64,000 nt of DNA from Plenodomus lindquistii. Its lineage: Eukaryota > Ascomycota > Dothideomycetes > Pleosporales > Leptosphaeriaceae. Each line of letters begins with the position of its first letter. Position 1 is the stretch's first letter. Below, one piece after another: positions 1-9,280 of the stretch. Where the stretch lies: the NCBI GenBank assembly GCA_025504975.1, contig JANUWI010000017.1:124001-188000 (forward strand), written 5' to 3'. Below the pieces are notes generated by a model. That model was not told the origin of the DNA. It worked only from the letters and a program-made list of their open reading frames with translations, and ran no database searches. The translations under genes and the position numbers were made by a program.

Positions 1-743
1 ATGGAGAATTTTCCGGGCGTTGGAGTGGACACGGAGCAGGAGTACACATTTTCAGCATAGAAAGCATGGGGAATGGAATGGAATTGGACAGGACATGAAT
101 AGTGACGGACGAAATCAAGGTACGCACGATGATTACACTATTCCGGACTGAGAGAATGCGATAATGTAGTTTTTAAAACTGGTGCGTGGAAATGGGTGGA
201 TGGGAGGGAGGGGGGTTGAATTCACACATATAAGATGCAATTAGAGAGATGGCCGTGTCCTTGGTGTCCAAAGTACGAGAGTCAAGCATCTCGTGCTTCA
301 ACTCCAAGCAAGGATATGTTGATTGATGTGCCAATGTCAGAATGTTTAGGCACTACTATTCGAGCTAGACGATAAGAATGCTTATCAGACAGAACATGGC
401 GGGGCAACTTGACTTCGCCCCCACATAGATCGCATCGCTCCTAACTAGGATAAAAGTAGAGTAAGTAAGAGTGTAGACAAAGCCTAACTGACACTGGTCG
501 TGTTTATTTTATAAAACCCCCCATCCCTATCCATGATACATACTATCTATATACAGATCCCCCTTCCCAACCCATCAAACCACCTCCACTCAACCATTTC
601 TCACGCCCAACACCCTATCCCCCACGCCACGGTCTCCTAACCAAGAGGCCACCATATCTGTAGCCAGAGCTACAAACGAACCATACGCTCACCACGCACA
701 CACCATCTCTCTTTCTCACCCCTTCTCCTTTCTACTGGCAACA
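1..743. other. gene-free left edge and leader of the DUF985 gene
   Basis: No convincing coding frame is seen here. An ATG at base 1 opens only a 19-codon frame. The last 150 bases or so are strongly pyrimidine-rich on the + strand and run into ACAATG at 741-746, the usual form of a filamentous fungal core promoter and leader. The (TCC)n and (ATC)n tracts begin only inside the following gene. Confidence 0.5.
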
Positions 744-1681
744 ATGTCCTCCTCCATCCCCAATGCTCCCCAAAAATTGAAACCCACATACCCACCACCA
801 AACCTCTCCTCCTCCTCCTCCTCCTCATCATCATCATCAGCCCCACCAAAGGAGGAGTCCGAGTCCCGCCAAACGCGCAACCTAATCCACGCATTAAACA
901 TGACCCCCCACATCGAAGGCGGGTATTTTGCGGAAATTGATAGGAATCCACATGTCATTCCTAACCCTTTTCTATCCGACCATGACAGCAGCAGCACAAC
1001 GGCGGAAGAAGCAAGGACAGCTCAAACACCCCTCTCAGGCAACGATAATATCCGTAATGCGAGTACCTCGATATATTACCTCCTCACCCCCGACAGACCG
1101 CAAGGCCACTTCCACAGGAATAAAGGGAGGACGGTGCATACGGTTATCCAGGGACGGGGACGGTATGTTATTATTCATGCTGATGATGAGGGTGAAGCTG
1201 GTGAGGGTGAGGGTGAGATGAAGAGGATTGAGACGTTTGTTGTTGGGACGGATGTTAGCAAAGGAGAGAGGATGGTGTGGATTGTTGAGGGGGGGAAGTA
1301 TAAGGCTAGCTTTTTGCTTGATGGTAGTGGTGAAGGAGAAGGAGATGGAGATGGAACAGGGGAGGGAAATGGGAATAGGGAGGAGGATAGGTTGTTGATT
1401 AGTGAGGTACGTATGCTGATTGCATTCTTTTCTCCCTTCGCTGTTAATCTTTCTTTCTTGGGGGGGGGAAGAGGAAGCGTGTTAGAGCTACATCTGCAGA
1501 GATAGATGATTGGTATTGGAGTGAAGTGAGAGAAGAACTGACAACTAACAAATCATGCGAATAGACTGTTATACCAGGCTTCGAGTACTCAGACCACGAT
1601 TTCCTGACGCTGGAAAAGTTCAAAACATTAGTCTCGCGGGACCAAGCGGACGAGTTGGAGTGGCTGGTTCGGAGAACTTGA
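744..1681 (+). CDS. DUF985 / cupin_5 family protein
   Basis: Two exons, 744-1406 and 1565-1681, give 259 aa. The intron 1407-1564 (gtacgt...gaatag) is called because the frame otherwise runs into unrelated residues, whereas splicing restores the family's end: LLISE joined to TVIPGFEYSDHDFLTLEKF. After a low-complexity Ser/Pro start (residues about 1-45), the body shows IHALNMTPHIEGGYFAEI, ASTSIYYLLTPDRPQGHFHR and VWIVEGGKYKASF, which match the small RmlC-like DUF985 (cupin_5) fold. The family is cytosolic, usually 150-200 aa, and its reaction is poorly known. Two acidic Gly/Glu-rich insertions (around residues 150-160 and 190-215) are coded by simple GAGGGT-type repeats and look like local expansions. 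The start at 744 has a good ACAATG context. Confidence 0.85.
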
Positions 1682-1773
1682 GCCGTAGCAGTAGTAGCAG
1701 CGACAGGGATTGAGTTAATTGCAAGAAAGAGATGCAAAGCTTCGCTAGCAAGTGCTGCACTGGACACGCTGCT

Positions 1774-3054
1774 TTATTGCGGATAATGCTCAAACAAAAA
1801 CCCCGCCGCCATCTCCACATTGCCATCCGTAGCGTTCAAAGCTGCAACCGCCTCGTGCCGCTCAAACCCCAACACGACCAATTTGCCCACTTCTTCGTCT
1901 GGCCATGGCGCGCGTGCGGCTGGTAATCTGGTCACCATTTGCCGGACCTGGTCGGGTGTGACACCCAATTTCGGCTTCTCTTGCAGCGGAAGGGGAGGTA
2001 GCGTTTCTGTTCGTAGGACTTGGCCTAGTGCCGCGACCCATCCAGAGGATGTAGATGAGGGGGTAGGCGCGAGAGAGGATATGTGAGGGAGATCGATGTC
2101 GCAGTCTCCACTGTTGAAATATTCCCAGCCCATTACTCCACCAAACCCTGTCCCTCGACCACCTCCTCCTCCATCGTATTTATTCCTCAACCTCGCACAC
2201 GTCTCCTTCAACCGCGGTATACTCACATGCCCCGCCCCATTCCCAGGATTCGTAACAACCCCCAACACAACACGCCACGGATCCCACCCCGCAGATACAA
2301 TCGCATCGTACCACTGCGTCCCCCCCGCATCCCCCCACCCACAATAAAACTGGGTGTTATACCAGCTCACCTCCTTCCCGTAAACACTGCATTCGAGTTC
2401 GGGGTAGCTGAAGCCGCTGAGGTGCGGGAGGGTGGGGTGTAAAGGGTTTGGAGTGGGGCCGCTGGCGAGCATGGGGCGCGGGGGGCGGAGATGTGGCGCG
2501 ATGTTTGGGTCGGGAAGGAGGGCGGTGGCGACGGGGGCGAGGGTGATGAGGAAGTGTGGGCCAAAGTCGAGACGGAGACGGGATATCAGGCGTGTGATTG
2601 TGGGGAGGGAGGTGGGTTCTTCGACGTCGAGGTCTAGGCCGGAGAGGGCGCGGGTGCGGATCAAGCGGGCAAGAGGGGTGTAGTGTGCGTGGAAGGAGTC
2701 GTCGTCGCCGCTGAGCTTGTCAAAACTGCCTTTTGCAGCGCCGCCTAGCATGCCGAGCACGTTGATGCCGCTGCCTTGGAGCCAGCCGACTTCGCCCCAT
2801 AGCTGGTCGTAGCGCTTGTCGTCTGGTTTGTGGTCGTTGAGGGTAATGTTGCCTGGCCCATCGTTGAGGTGGATCGCGGCGATGATTACATGTGTGATGC
2901 CCGTGTTGTTGGTAAGCAGCGGGAGCAGCGAGTGGTATGTGCCGTCTGGGTCGTGCAAGGTTTGGTGGTAGACGATGAGTCTGGGGCCCGTCGACGGTGG
3001 CAGTAGTTTTGGAGGCGGCGACGACGACGACGACGACGACGAAGAAGAAGTCAT
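1774..3054 (-). CDS. glycoside hydrolase family 18 protein with C-terminal UBA domain
   Basis: A single-exon frame of 426 aa from the ATG at 3054; an upstream in-frame ATG at 3204 would add 50 residues. I prefer 3054 because the added segment is not conserved-looking. Residues 2-12 are a poly-Ser run coded by triplet repeats. The GH18 barrel follows: PRLIVYHQ (strand 1), GITHVIIAAIHLND, INVLGMLGGA, then LSGLDLDVEEP with D141, D143 and the proton-donor E145 in the DxDxE motif. Its first motif position is Ser, not the common Asp. GVMGWEYFNSG lies near the barrel end. Residues about 383-426 (WPDEEVGKLVVLGFERHEAV... to the stop) form a three-helix ubiquitin-associated (UBA) domain. No signal peptide is visible, so a cytosolic or nuclear glycan or chito-oligosaccharide hydrolase is likelier than a secreted chitinase. 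The substrate is unknown. Confidence 0.82.
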   Translation of the reverse strand: MTSSSSSSSSSSPPPKLLPPSTGPRLIVYHQTLHDPDGTYHSLLPLLTNNTGITHVIIAAIHLNDGPGNITLNDHKPDDKRYDQLWGEVGWLQGSGINVLGMLGGAAKGSFDKLSGDDDSFHAHYTPLARLIRTRALSGLDLDVEEPTSLPTITRLISRLRLDFGPHFLITLAPVATALLPDPNIAPHLRPPRPMLASGPTPNPLHPTLPHLSGFSYPELECSVYGKEVSWYNTQFYCGWGDAGGTQWYDAIVSAGWDPWRVVLGVVTNPGNGAGHVSIPRLKETCARLRNKYDGGGGGRGTGFGGVMGWEYFNSGDCDIDLPHISSLAPTPSSTSSGWVAALGQVLRTETLPPLPLQEKPKLGVTPDQVRQMVTRLPAARAPWPDEEVGKLVVLGFERHEAVAALNATDGNVEMAAGFLFEHYPQ

Positions 3055-3475
3055 GGCAAGCAAGGCGGCAAGTGTGCACGGGTCGACGTCTACTGTGACA
3101 TGTGAGACGGGTAACATGGACGACGCGTTCCTGGCAGGGCTGAAGTGGGGTACGTCCTGCGTCATCCCTGCTGTGCAACGCCAACAGACGAAAAGACACG
3201 ACACGACAGGACGTGTACACTATAACATTGGCCAAGTATCTTCTATCCGCGCATCAAGAAAAAAAACAAACGCATGCACACGAGTCTGGCATAAAGACTG
3301 CTGCTGTCCGAAAACGCCGAGTGCTGCACTCGCCTACCCTATCCAAGACGAAGCTGGCTGAACACCATCTCCCACAACCGCCGCCCAACACCATGTACAT
3401 TGCGTAATCGTTGCGTCCGCACCCCCTTCCGTCTCTCATGAAATTCGTAGCATCCTCCCGGGATTGTCTGCATCT
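3055..3475. other. intergenic space between the GH18 gene start and the cdc2 3' end
   Basis: About 420 bases. It carries the upstream region of the minus-strand GH18 gene and the 3' flank of the minus-strand cdc2 gene. The only other frame here is the alternative GH18 N-terminus up to 3204. No repeat or RNA gene was seen. Confidence 0.4.
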
Positions 3476-4610
3476 TCAATGGTAGCCGTTGCTGTACTCG
3501 TGACGTGTGTCGCCGTTCATGCCGCCAAAGTATGGGTGGACAACCGTCTGCTTTGCCGAGATGCGACCAGCGGGATCATATACAAGCAGTGCGTAGAGCA
3601 GATCGAGACCGACGTCGTCCAGGTTAGTGACAATGTTGGCAATGTCTGTTTGGCCCCACTTGGGGAACGAAGGCTTGAAGTCGGGGAACGAGGTAACGCC
3701 GGGCCAGTCTTGTTCGCTGGGTGTTCCGAGGATGCTGGTCGTGTTAGTGCATGCCACAAACTAGGTGATGCCAGGTTGACTTGCCGGAAAATCTTGAAGA
3801 TCTCGTCGATTTCAGAGTCGCCGGGGAAGAGAGGCTTGCGTGTGCACATTTCGGCAAAGATGCAGCCAACAGACCACATGTCGACGCCAGTCGAGTACTG
3901 TCGGCCACCGAGCAGAATTTCGGGAGATCGGTACCACAGTGTGACGACCTGTGACATGTCAGTTCAACCGCAATCGAGCTTCCTCGTGAATTCAACACAC
4001 CTCGTGAGTATAAGTCCGCAGCGGCACGCCAAACGCCCTCGCCAGACCAAAATCGGCCAGCTTGAGATTGCACTTTTCGTCAATCAACAGGTTCTGGGGC
4101 TTCAGATCACGATGCAGAACCCTGTGCGAGTGGCAGTACCTGACGCCCTGGCTCAGCTGCATCATGAACTTCTTGACCATCTTGTCGTCCATGACGGGCA
4201 CTTTACCCGACAGGCCTGAGCCCTCGGGCAGCGCTTTGCCACGTCCACCCTGGCTGACTGGCAGCGCCTCCATGTATTTCTTCAGATCGAGGTCGAGGAA
4301 CTCCATGACCAGGTACAGCTTGTGGCCGTCGGCGTGGACAATGTTGAGCAGGCGCACAATGTTGGGGTCGTTCATCTCTTTGAGGAGCGAGATCTCGCGG
4401 ATGGCCGTCGAGGGGACGCCTTCATCTTCGGCTTCGAGGCGGATCTTCTTGAGGGCGACGATGCGCTGGTCTTTGGTGGTGAGGTCGCGCGCCTTGTACA
4501 CGACTCCGTACGTTCCTAGGGGCGTGTTAGTCCATGTCTGCGTGTCCATTCCCTGCCAGTCTGGTGGGCCCACCCTCTCCAACCTTCTCCAACTTCTGGT
4601 AGTTCTCCAT
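3476..4610 (-). CDS. cdc2: cyclin-dependent kinase 1 (Cdc2/NimX)
   Basis: Four exons: 4574-4610, 4001-4515, 3785-3948 and 3476-3734, giving 324 aa, the size of Aspergillus NimX. The protein starts MENYQKLEKVGEGTYGVVYK, with the inhibitory Thr/Tyr pair in the Gly-rich loop. The PSTAIRE helix, HRDLKPQNLL catalytic loop, DFGLARAFG and the activation segment RTYTHE/VVTLWYRSPE (activating Thr) follow, then GDSEIDEIFKIFRILGTP. The first exon codes only 12 residues plus one base, so reading frames alone miss the true start; the 58-nt intron 4516-4573 joins G|GA. Intron 3949-4000 is 52 nt. Intron 3735-3784 has a GC donor (gcaagt) and an AG end, a GC-AG intron. This is the master mitotic kinase, partner of cyclin B and Suc1/Cks. 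It is divergent from the ALKBH1 gene. Confidence 0.95.
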
Positions 4611-5032
4611 GGACGCGGCCTGCGGTCTTGTCGATTCTTCTCAGACGACAAGCGGTCAAGCTTCTCTGCCCCTTGTATTGTTGATTCTTTCCAACAAAGA
4701 GCCCCTCGTTGGTCAGCCAGGTGTCGGCCTGGGACAAGCAATTGGAGTGGAGAGAGGTTGACCTGCGTGTTAGTAAGCGCGTGGGTGAAGGCGTGGCAGC
4801 GACGGTGTTGTTGCATGGGACAAAAACGCACGTAAACAATCCCGCCCGCTGCTTTGGGTAACGCGCGCCTGCACGCCGCAAAAGCGCGACGCAACCCTAA
4901 TCACATCACATCACATCACATCACATTGCTACCTTCAACAGTGACGACACGCCACTCTAGGATATTTGCATCCCACTCTGGCTGGGACACATTTTCTACG
5001 CGCAAAGGAGAAAACCAAAACCGAGCGCAGAC
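4611..5032. promoter_or_regulatory. shared divergent promoter of cdc2 and the ALKBH1-like gene
   Basis: 422 bases separate the two start codons, so both promoters must lie here or inside the genes. The middle is GC-rich with AACGCGCG and AAAGCGCGAC at about 4860-4890, which resemble MBF/E2F-type cell-cycle sites; this is a visual match only. A five-unit TCACA repeat follows at 4901-4925, then a leader to the ATG at 5033. Confidence 0.45.
4901..4925. repeat. (TCACA)5 microsatellite
   Basis: Five perfect tandem copies of a pentamer in the cdc2/ALKBH1 divergent promoter. It is short enough to vary in length between strains. Confidence 0.9.
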
Positions 5033-6265
5033 ATGGCAGACTTGGATCCTTACCAGCGGCCCCCAGAGTGCATCAAGGCAGTTTACAAAAAGTACCAGAA
5101 AATGAAGTCGAAAGACTTGGAACACGACCCAGGCATCATCGACATCTCAGAGAATGAGACAACCATGTCAGACAGCAAATTGCACATTGTCAGACGCATC
5201 GAGGCAAAGGAGCTATTGACTGTATTGCAGTCTTTCGCCGGCGACGATGCCCCGTTCGACACTCTGCAAAATATGACCCCAGTAAACGTGTACGAGCATG
5301 AGGACATGCCGGGTAGGTTATCCTCGATCCATCGTAGCATCCACCCATCTTCCATACAAATCCCTCCATCTCATCCACCTTTCCCACCATCTCCTGTTCT
5401 CATCTCTCATCTCATCTCATCTCATCTCATCCCCATACCTAACCCCCTCCCAGGCCTCCACATCATCCCCTCCCTCCTCCCCCCCTCCCCCCAACTCACC
5501 CTCCTCTCCCACCTCCTCCACACCCACCTCTCCAACCCCTCCCACCTCACAAACATCCACACTCACTACACCCTCACCTACCCCCCCTCCCCCACACCCT
5601 CACCCTCACCACCCTCCTTCTTCACCATCCCCCCCTCCTCCCCAACCCCCATCGCCACCCCCCTAACCCCCACCCTTCACCGCCCCCTCCCCATCTTCCC
5701 CCTCCTCAATAAAAAGCTCCGCTGGACAACTCTAGGCGGCCAATACGACTGGACGCTGAAACGCTATCCGTCTAGTCCTCCTCCTCCGCCGTTTCCAACC
5801 CACATAAAGAGCCTGCTGGAAACCTTGTTCCCGGATACACGCGCGCAAGCGGCAATTGTTAATCTTTATTCTCCCGGTGATACATTGAGTTTGCATCGCG
5901 ATGTCGCGGAGCAGTGTGGGAATGGGTTGGTGGGCGTGAGTTTGGGGTGCGAGGCGGTTTTCGTGATTGGGGTCGGTGCATCTGTACCGTTTAGCTCCAA
6001 AGATGATGATACACGCGGCGCAGAAGAACAGGAAAAGGAAAAAGAAAAAGTACTAACGCTGCGTCTACGCTCCGGCAGCGCAGTCTACATGTCTGGCCCT
6101 TCGCGCTTCGCATGGCATGGCGTTCCACAGATTGTACAAGGGACGTGTCCAGAGTACCTCGCTGAATGGCCTGCGGACACTGGGAAGCCAGGTGAGTACG
6201 AAGACTGGAGGGGGTGGATGAGGGGCAAACGGGTGAATCTAAATGTGAGGCAGATGTGGGAGTGA
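5033..6265 (+). CDS. ALKBH1-like 2-oxoglutarate/Fe(II) dioxygenase
   Basis: Two exons, 5033-5312 and 5454-6265, give 363 aa. The intron 5313-5453 (gtaggt...cccag) is 141 nt, divisible by three and free of stops, so the unspliced frame stays open. Splicing joins the YEHEDMPG and LHIIPSLLPP segments and removes a (CTCAT)n stretch. Family marks: LLNKKLRWTTLGGQYDWT, the first iron ligands H241 and D243 in LHRDVAE, second His 315 in FAWHGVP, and the 2-oxoglutarate-binding RVNLNVRQ at the C-terminus. ALKBH1 relatives demethylate nucleic acids, often tRNA, in nucleus, cytosol or mitochondria; the substrate here is inferred only. Two local oddities: the part coded by 5450-5720 is almost G-free on the + strand (Pro/Ser/Thr-rich), and an acidic Glu/Lys insert lies before the second His. 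Confidence 0.88.
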   Translation: MADLDPYQRPPECIKAVYKKYQKMKSKDLEHDPGIIDISENETTMSDSKLHIVRRIEAKELLTVLQSFAGDDAPFDTLQNMTPVNVYEHEDMPGRLSSIHRSIHPSSIQIPPSHPPFPPSPVLISHLISSHLIPIPNPLPGLHIIPSLLPPSPQLTLLSHLLHTHLSNPSHLTNIHTHYTLTYPPSPTPSPSPPSFFTIPPSSPTPIATPLTPTLHRPLPIFPLLNKKLRWTTLGGQYDWTLKRYPSSPPPPPFPTHIKSLLETLFPDTRAQAAIVNLYSPGDTLSLHRDVAEQCGNGLVGVSLGCEAVFVIGVGASVPFSSKDDDTRGAEEQEKEKEKVLTLRLRSGSAVYMSGPSRFAWHGVPQIVQGTCPEYLAEWPADTGKPGEYEDWRGWMRGKRVNLNVRQMWE

Positions 6266-6468
6266 TCAATGTCTCGCGTTCAGTTCACTGTTACTTTTTG
6301 AAAAAGACGTTTTGTTGCCTGGGAGAGGGAGAGCTTATGAGGTGTCAGACGTGAGATGTGCATGGTAGGCTTGGTATAGTGTTGTATTATTAAGCGCTGT
6401 AAGGGGCATGAACATGGCGTTTCTTAAACATGTCTGGGTTTTCTGCGTTATTACTCTGGCGTTTGGTT

Positions 6469-8086
6469 TTAATACCTGCCTGGCTCGCCCGGCACGGCAC
6501 TTGTAGGAGCAGTGGCAGAACCTGGAGCGACACCCTGAGGTGACACGGCACTGCCTGGCGCAGCTGCACTACCCGGCGCAACCGCACTACCAGGTGTAGC
6601 ATGTTCACCAGCGACAGTCCCCGTGTTCTGCAGACCCTGTGTCTGAAGCGGTGCAGGCTGCGTCTGCCCAGCACCCACAGGGCTAGTCGGCGTGCTGCTA
6701 TCGGGCAAATCATTGGTGACGGTACCAGCTGCATTGCGGATGATTTCCCACCACTGAGCTGCAGCCTGTGGTGTGTGTGCTTTGAATTGCATTTCGTGGC
6801 TCATGGAGAAAGCACCGCCGATTTTACCACCCGATACGTCTTTGCCCTTGACATTGAACTTGTTGCCGTTGACAGCACCGATTATACAGTCAGGCAGATA
6901 CAGCGACGTCTCAGGCGTAGGGTCCTTTGCGAAATCATCGTCCGTCTTGAACTCGTGGAGAAACTTGGACGGCGTAACGACATAGTAATTCGTGTCGTAG
7001 GAGCGCATAATCTTGCCCTTGCGCTCGAGCGACCCGGCAATGAGGGGCTGGGTAGACTTGTGGTTTTGGTTGGGGAAGCTGACCTGCGAGATGTTGCGGG
7101 GTGGCGCCGAGGGGTCGATGAGGACTTGGTTGTTGCGCTGGATGAAGCCGCTCCATTCAAAGTCGAGGGGAATGCGCTGCGATGTGCCGACCATGTCGCC
7201 GTATGCCGCCTTTGTGTGCTCAGCCTGCGTGGTGACGACCTGGAGGAACTGCGCCATGCCGTGCTGGATCGTCTGCAAAATGTGCGCCTCGAATTGTGCA
7301 AAAGAATTTTGCACGCTGATGAGGTCCTGGCGGTTGTTGTTTTCCTCCTGGATCTGCTTGTTCAGGCGGTGCATGACCCCGCGCTGGAGAATGTATGGGT
7401 CGTCGGTCGCCTTCATGCTGCCAGAGTGCGACTCGTATGTTGCCGTGTGCTGGCCGAGAAGCTCAATGTGCTTCTGGGTGTGTGCGCGAGCCTTGTCGAC
7501 AGCCTTGCTGCCCTTGCCAGCTCCCTTTGTGAGTTCCTTGCTCTTGTTCTTGATCTCCGTGTGGAGGCGGTCGAAGATGGGCAGGACCATGCCCTTGAGT
7601 TGCTTCGCGGTCTCGTTGTGTTGGTTGGAGATGCCCTGGACGAGCGTGAGAATTGGTGCGTTGTTTTGGTCGCATCATCATACCTGGGTGTTGGACCGCA
7701 TGTTCTCAAACATGCCCGCAATCCCCCCCAGCGACTGGTCGAAGTGATGGCCTTCCTTCAGAGGGTCCTTGACCGTCTGTCTCTGTTAGCATGCTGCCGT
7801 CCGCATGTTCCGCGTTTCACACACCTTCAGCACTCGCTCATACTCCTTGCCGTGGGCGTGGTGCGTCTTCTCGGTGGCTGTGACGTAATCTTCGAGGTAT
7901 GCGACGGCATGCTTCCACGCCTGCAGACGCTCTGCAAATAGCTTCGTGACCTGTAACTTTACTTAATCGTGCGCTGCGGTCTGTTCCGGTCATGCGTCTG
8001 ACCTCGGATGTGTCCTCGCCTGGAATGGCGTCTTCATCCGCAGAGCGGTTGGTCGAAGACCGCGTGGGGAGCTCGGTGGTGGCCAT
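6469..8086 (-). CDS. Slm1/Slm2-type PH domain protein (TORC2/PtdIns(4,5)P2 effector)
   Basis: Five exons: 8003-8086, 7825-7950, 7684-7776, and 7635 down to 6469 after the intron 7636-7683, giving 489 aa. Introns 7951-8002, 7777-7824 and 7636-7683 are 48-52 nt and keep frame exactly; exon four begins GISNQHNETAKQLKG before MVLPIFDRL. (The last two segments listed are one exon, so there are four exons in all.) The first 290 residues are helical and F-BAR-like (VTKLFAERLQAWKHAVAYLE, then LHTEIKNKSKEL). A PH domain follows at about 302-406 (IAGSLERKGKIMRSYDTNYYV to AAQWWEIIRNA). The tail is low-complexity with repeated APGSA units and Pro/Thr. Yeast Slm proteins sit at eisosomes on the plasma membrane, bind PtdIns(4,5)P2 and are TORC2 substrates. 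The equivalent role here is inferred from homology. Confidence 0.87.
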
Positions 8087-9280
8087 GTTGTCGCCGGATA
8101 TGGGACTGTGGCCTCAAGAGTCGGATGTTGTGCAATGTAGTGGTATTTGTTCGTAGAGACGAATGAGTTGCGGTGAAGATGAAGCTTGGGGGGGTGTTCT
8201 CAGTGCTAGCTGTATTCGTTCGCGGGGCGATCTCTAGGGCGAAGAGAGACCGAATAATCAAGACAATCCAACAGCAGCAATCGAGGTGCTCAGGTATATT
8301 AAAAAGTGGATAATAGAAACTTCAGGGTCCAGCGGGGAGGATCCAGCATGATTTAAGCATCCTCGCAAGATCTGGATCGTCGACCAGGACCAGACTCAAA
8401 ACAAGGTTGCCCTCCGCAAAAGTTGCCGGCTACGTCATCGAGCCAAGTCCGCCCGACGAGAAGCCCGCGGAGACGACGAGCGATCTCCACATGATGCGCC
8501 ACGATCGCAGTGGAGATGCTTTGCTGGTTCTGGCAGCTGCCTTTGGAGGGGGTGGCAATCACAAATGTTGGTGGTGTGGGCATGTACAAGTACCTCCCAG
8601 AATAGCGCTAGCTCTATCACGAGTATGCTCTCTGAGGCAGATCTGATGTTGTGGGGATCAGCTAACATGATGATATATTTCCCTAGCCGCTGGCGATGCT
8701 TCGAGGAGAAACACGTCATATCCAAGCTCCAGTGTATGGAGTATCGTTGCGCACGTAAGTAACGGGCTTTACAGGTGGTTCGAAAAGTATTGGAAACGTC
8801 TACGAAAGAGCTCGTTATTGTTACGTCAAGGAAACTAAAAGGGCACAAAGAACAGATATAGAAGCTGCTTCACTACTTGCGAAGAACACGAGTAAATTGA
8901 AAGACATAGCATGAAGTTTGCAGTGTGTTGTTGTTGACTGTGGTGAACATCGCTCCTGTTGTCTGGGTTTCCGTAGAGATCCTTTGTACGGTATAGACTC
9001 GCCTATGCTTGAGATGTCATACTGACTTTGAGATTAGAAGAAAAATATGCGAAACCCCAAGCACAAGGAACCCTCGGAAATGGGGGTATATAGACAGTTC
9101 CGCTAAAAGCTAAAAGTTCCATGCTACCATCACACCATACGCAACTCGCAATCAATGCGAATATTCCAGAAGCACATAATCGTGTCTTAACTTGACATGC
9201 AACCCCTCCTATCCTGCCCATATGTTGTAACAGCAGGAAAACAAGACGCTACACCGCCAATCCAACCCAGAAGTTGTTGT
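8087..9280. other. intergenic, upstream of the SLM-like gene
   Basis: About 1.2 kb. Only short frames of fewer than 140 codons exist on either strand, and none shows a recognisable domain or splice-consistent continuation. It should hold the promoter of the minus-strand SLM-like gene and the 3' flank of the minus-strand gene ending at 9281. Confidence 0.4.

Noticed and set aside
5298..5666. Proline-rich + frame inside the ALKBH1 gene
   Set aside because: It is the shifted frame of a CT-rich tract; the true frame carries the ALKBH1 motifs.
6601..7941. 446-codon + frame opposite the SLM-like gene
   Set aside because: It lies antisense to a well-supported multi-exon gene with a PH domain; it is a shadow.
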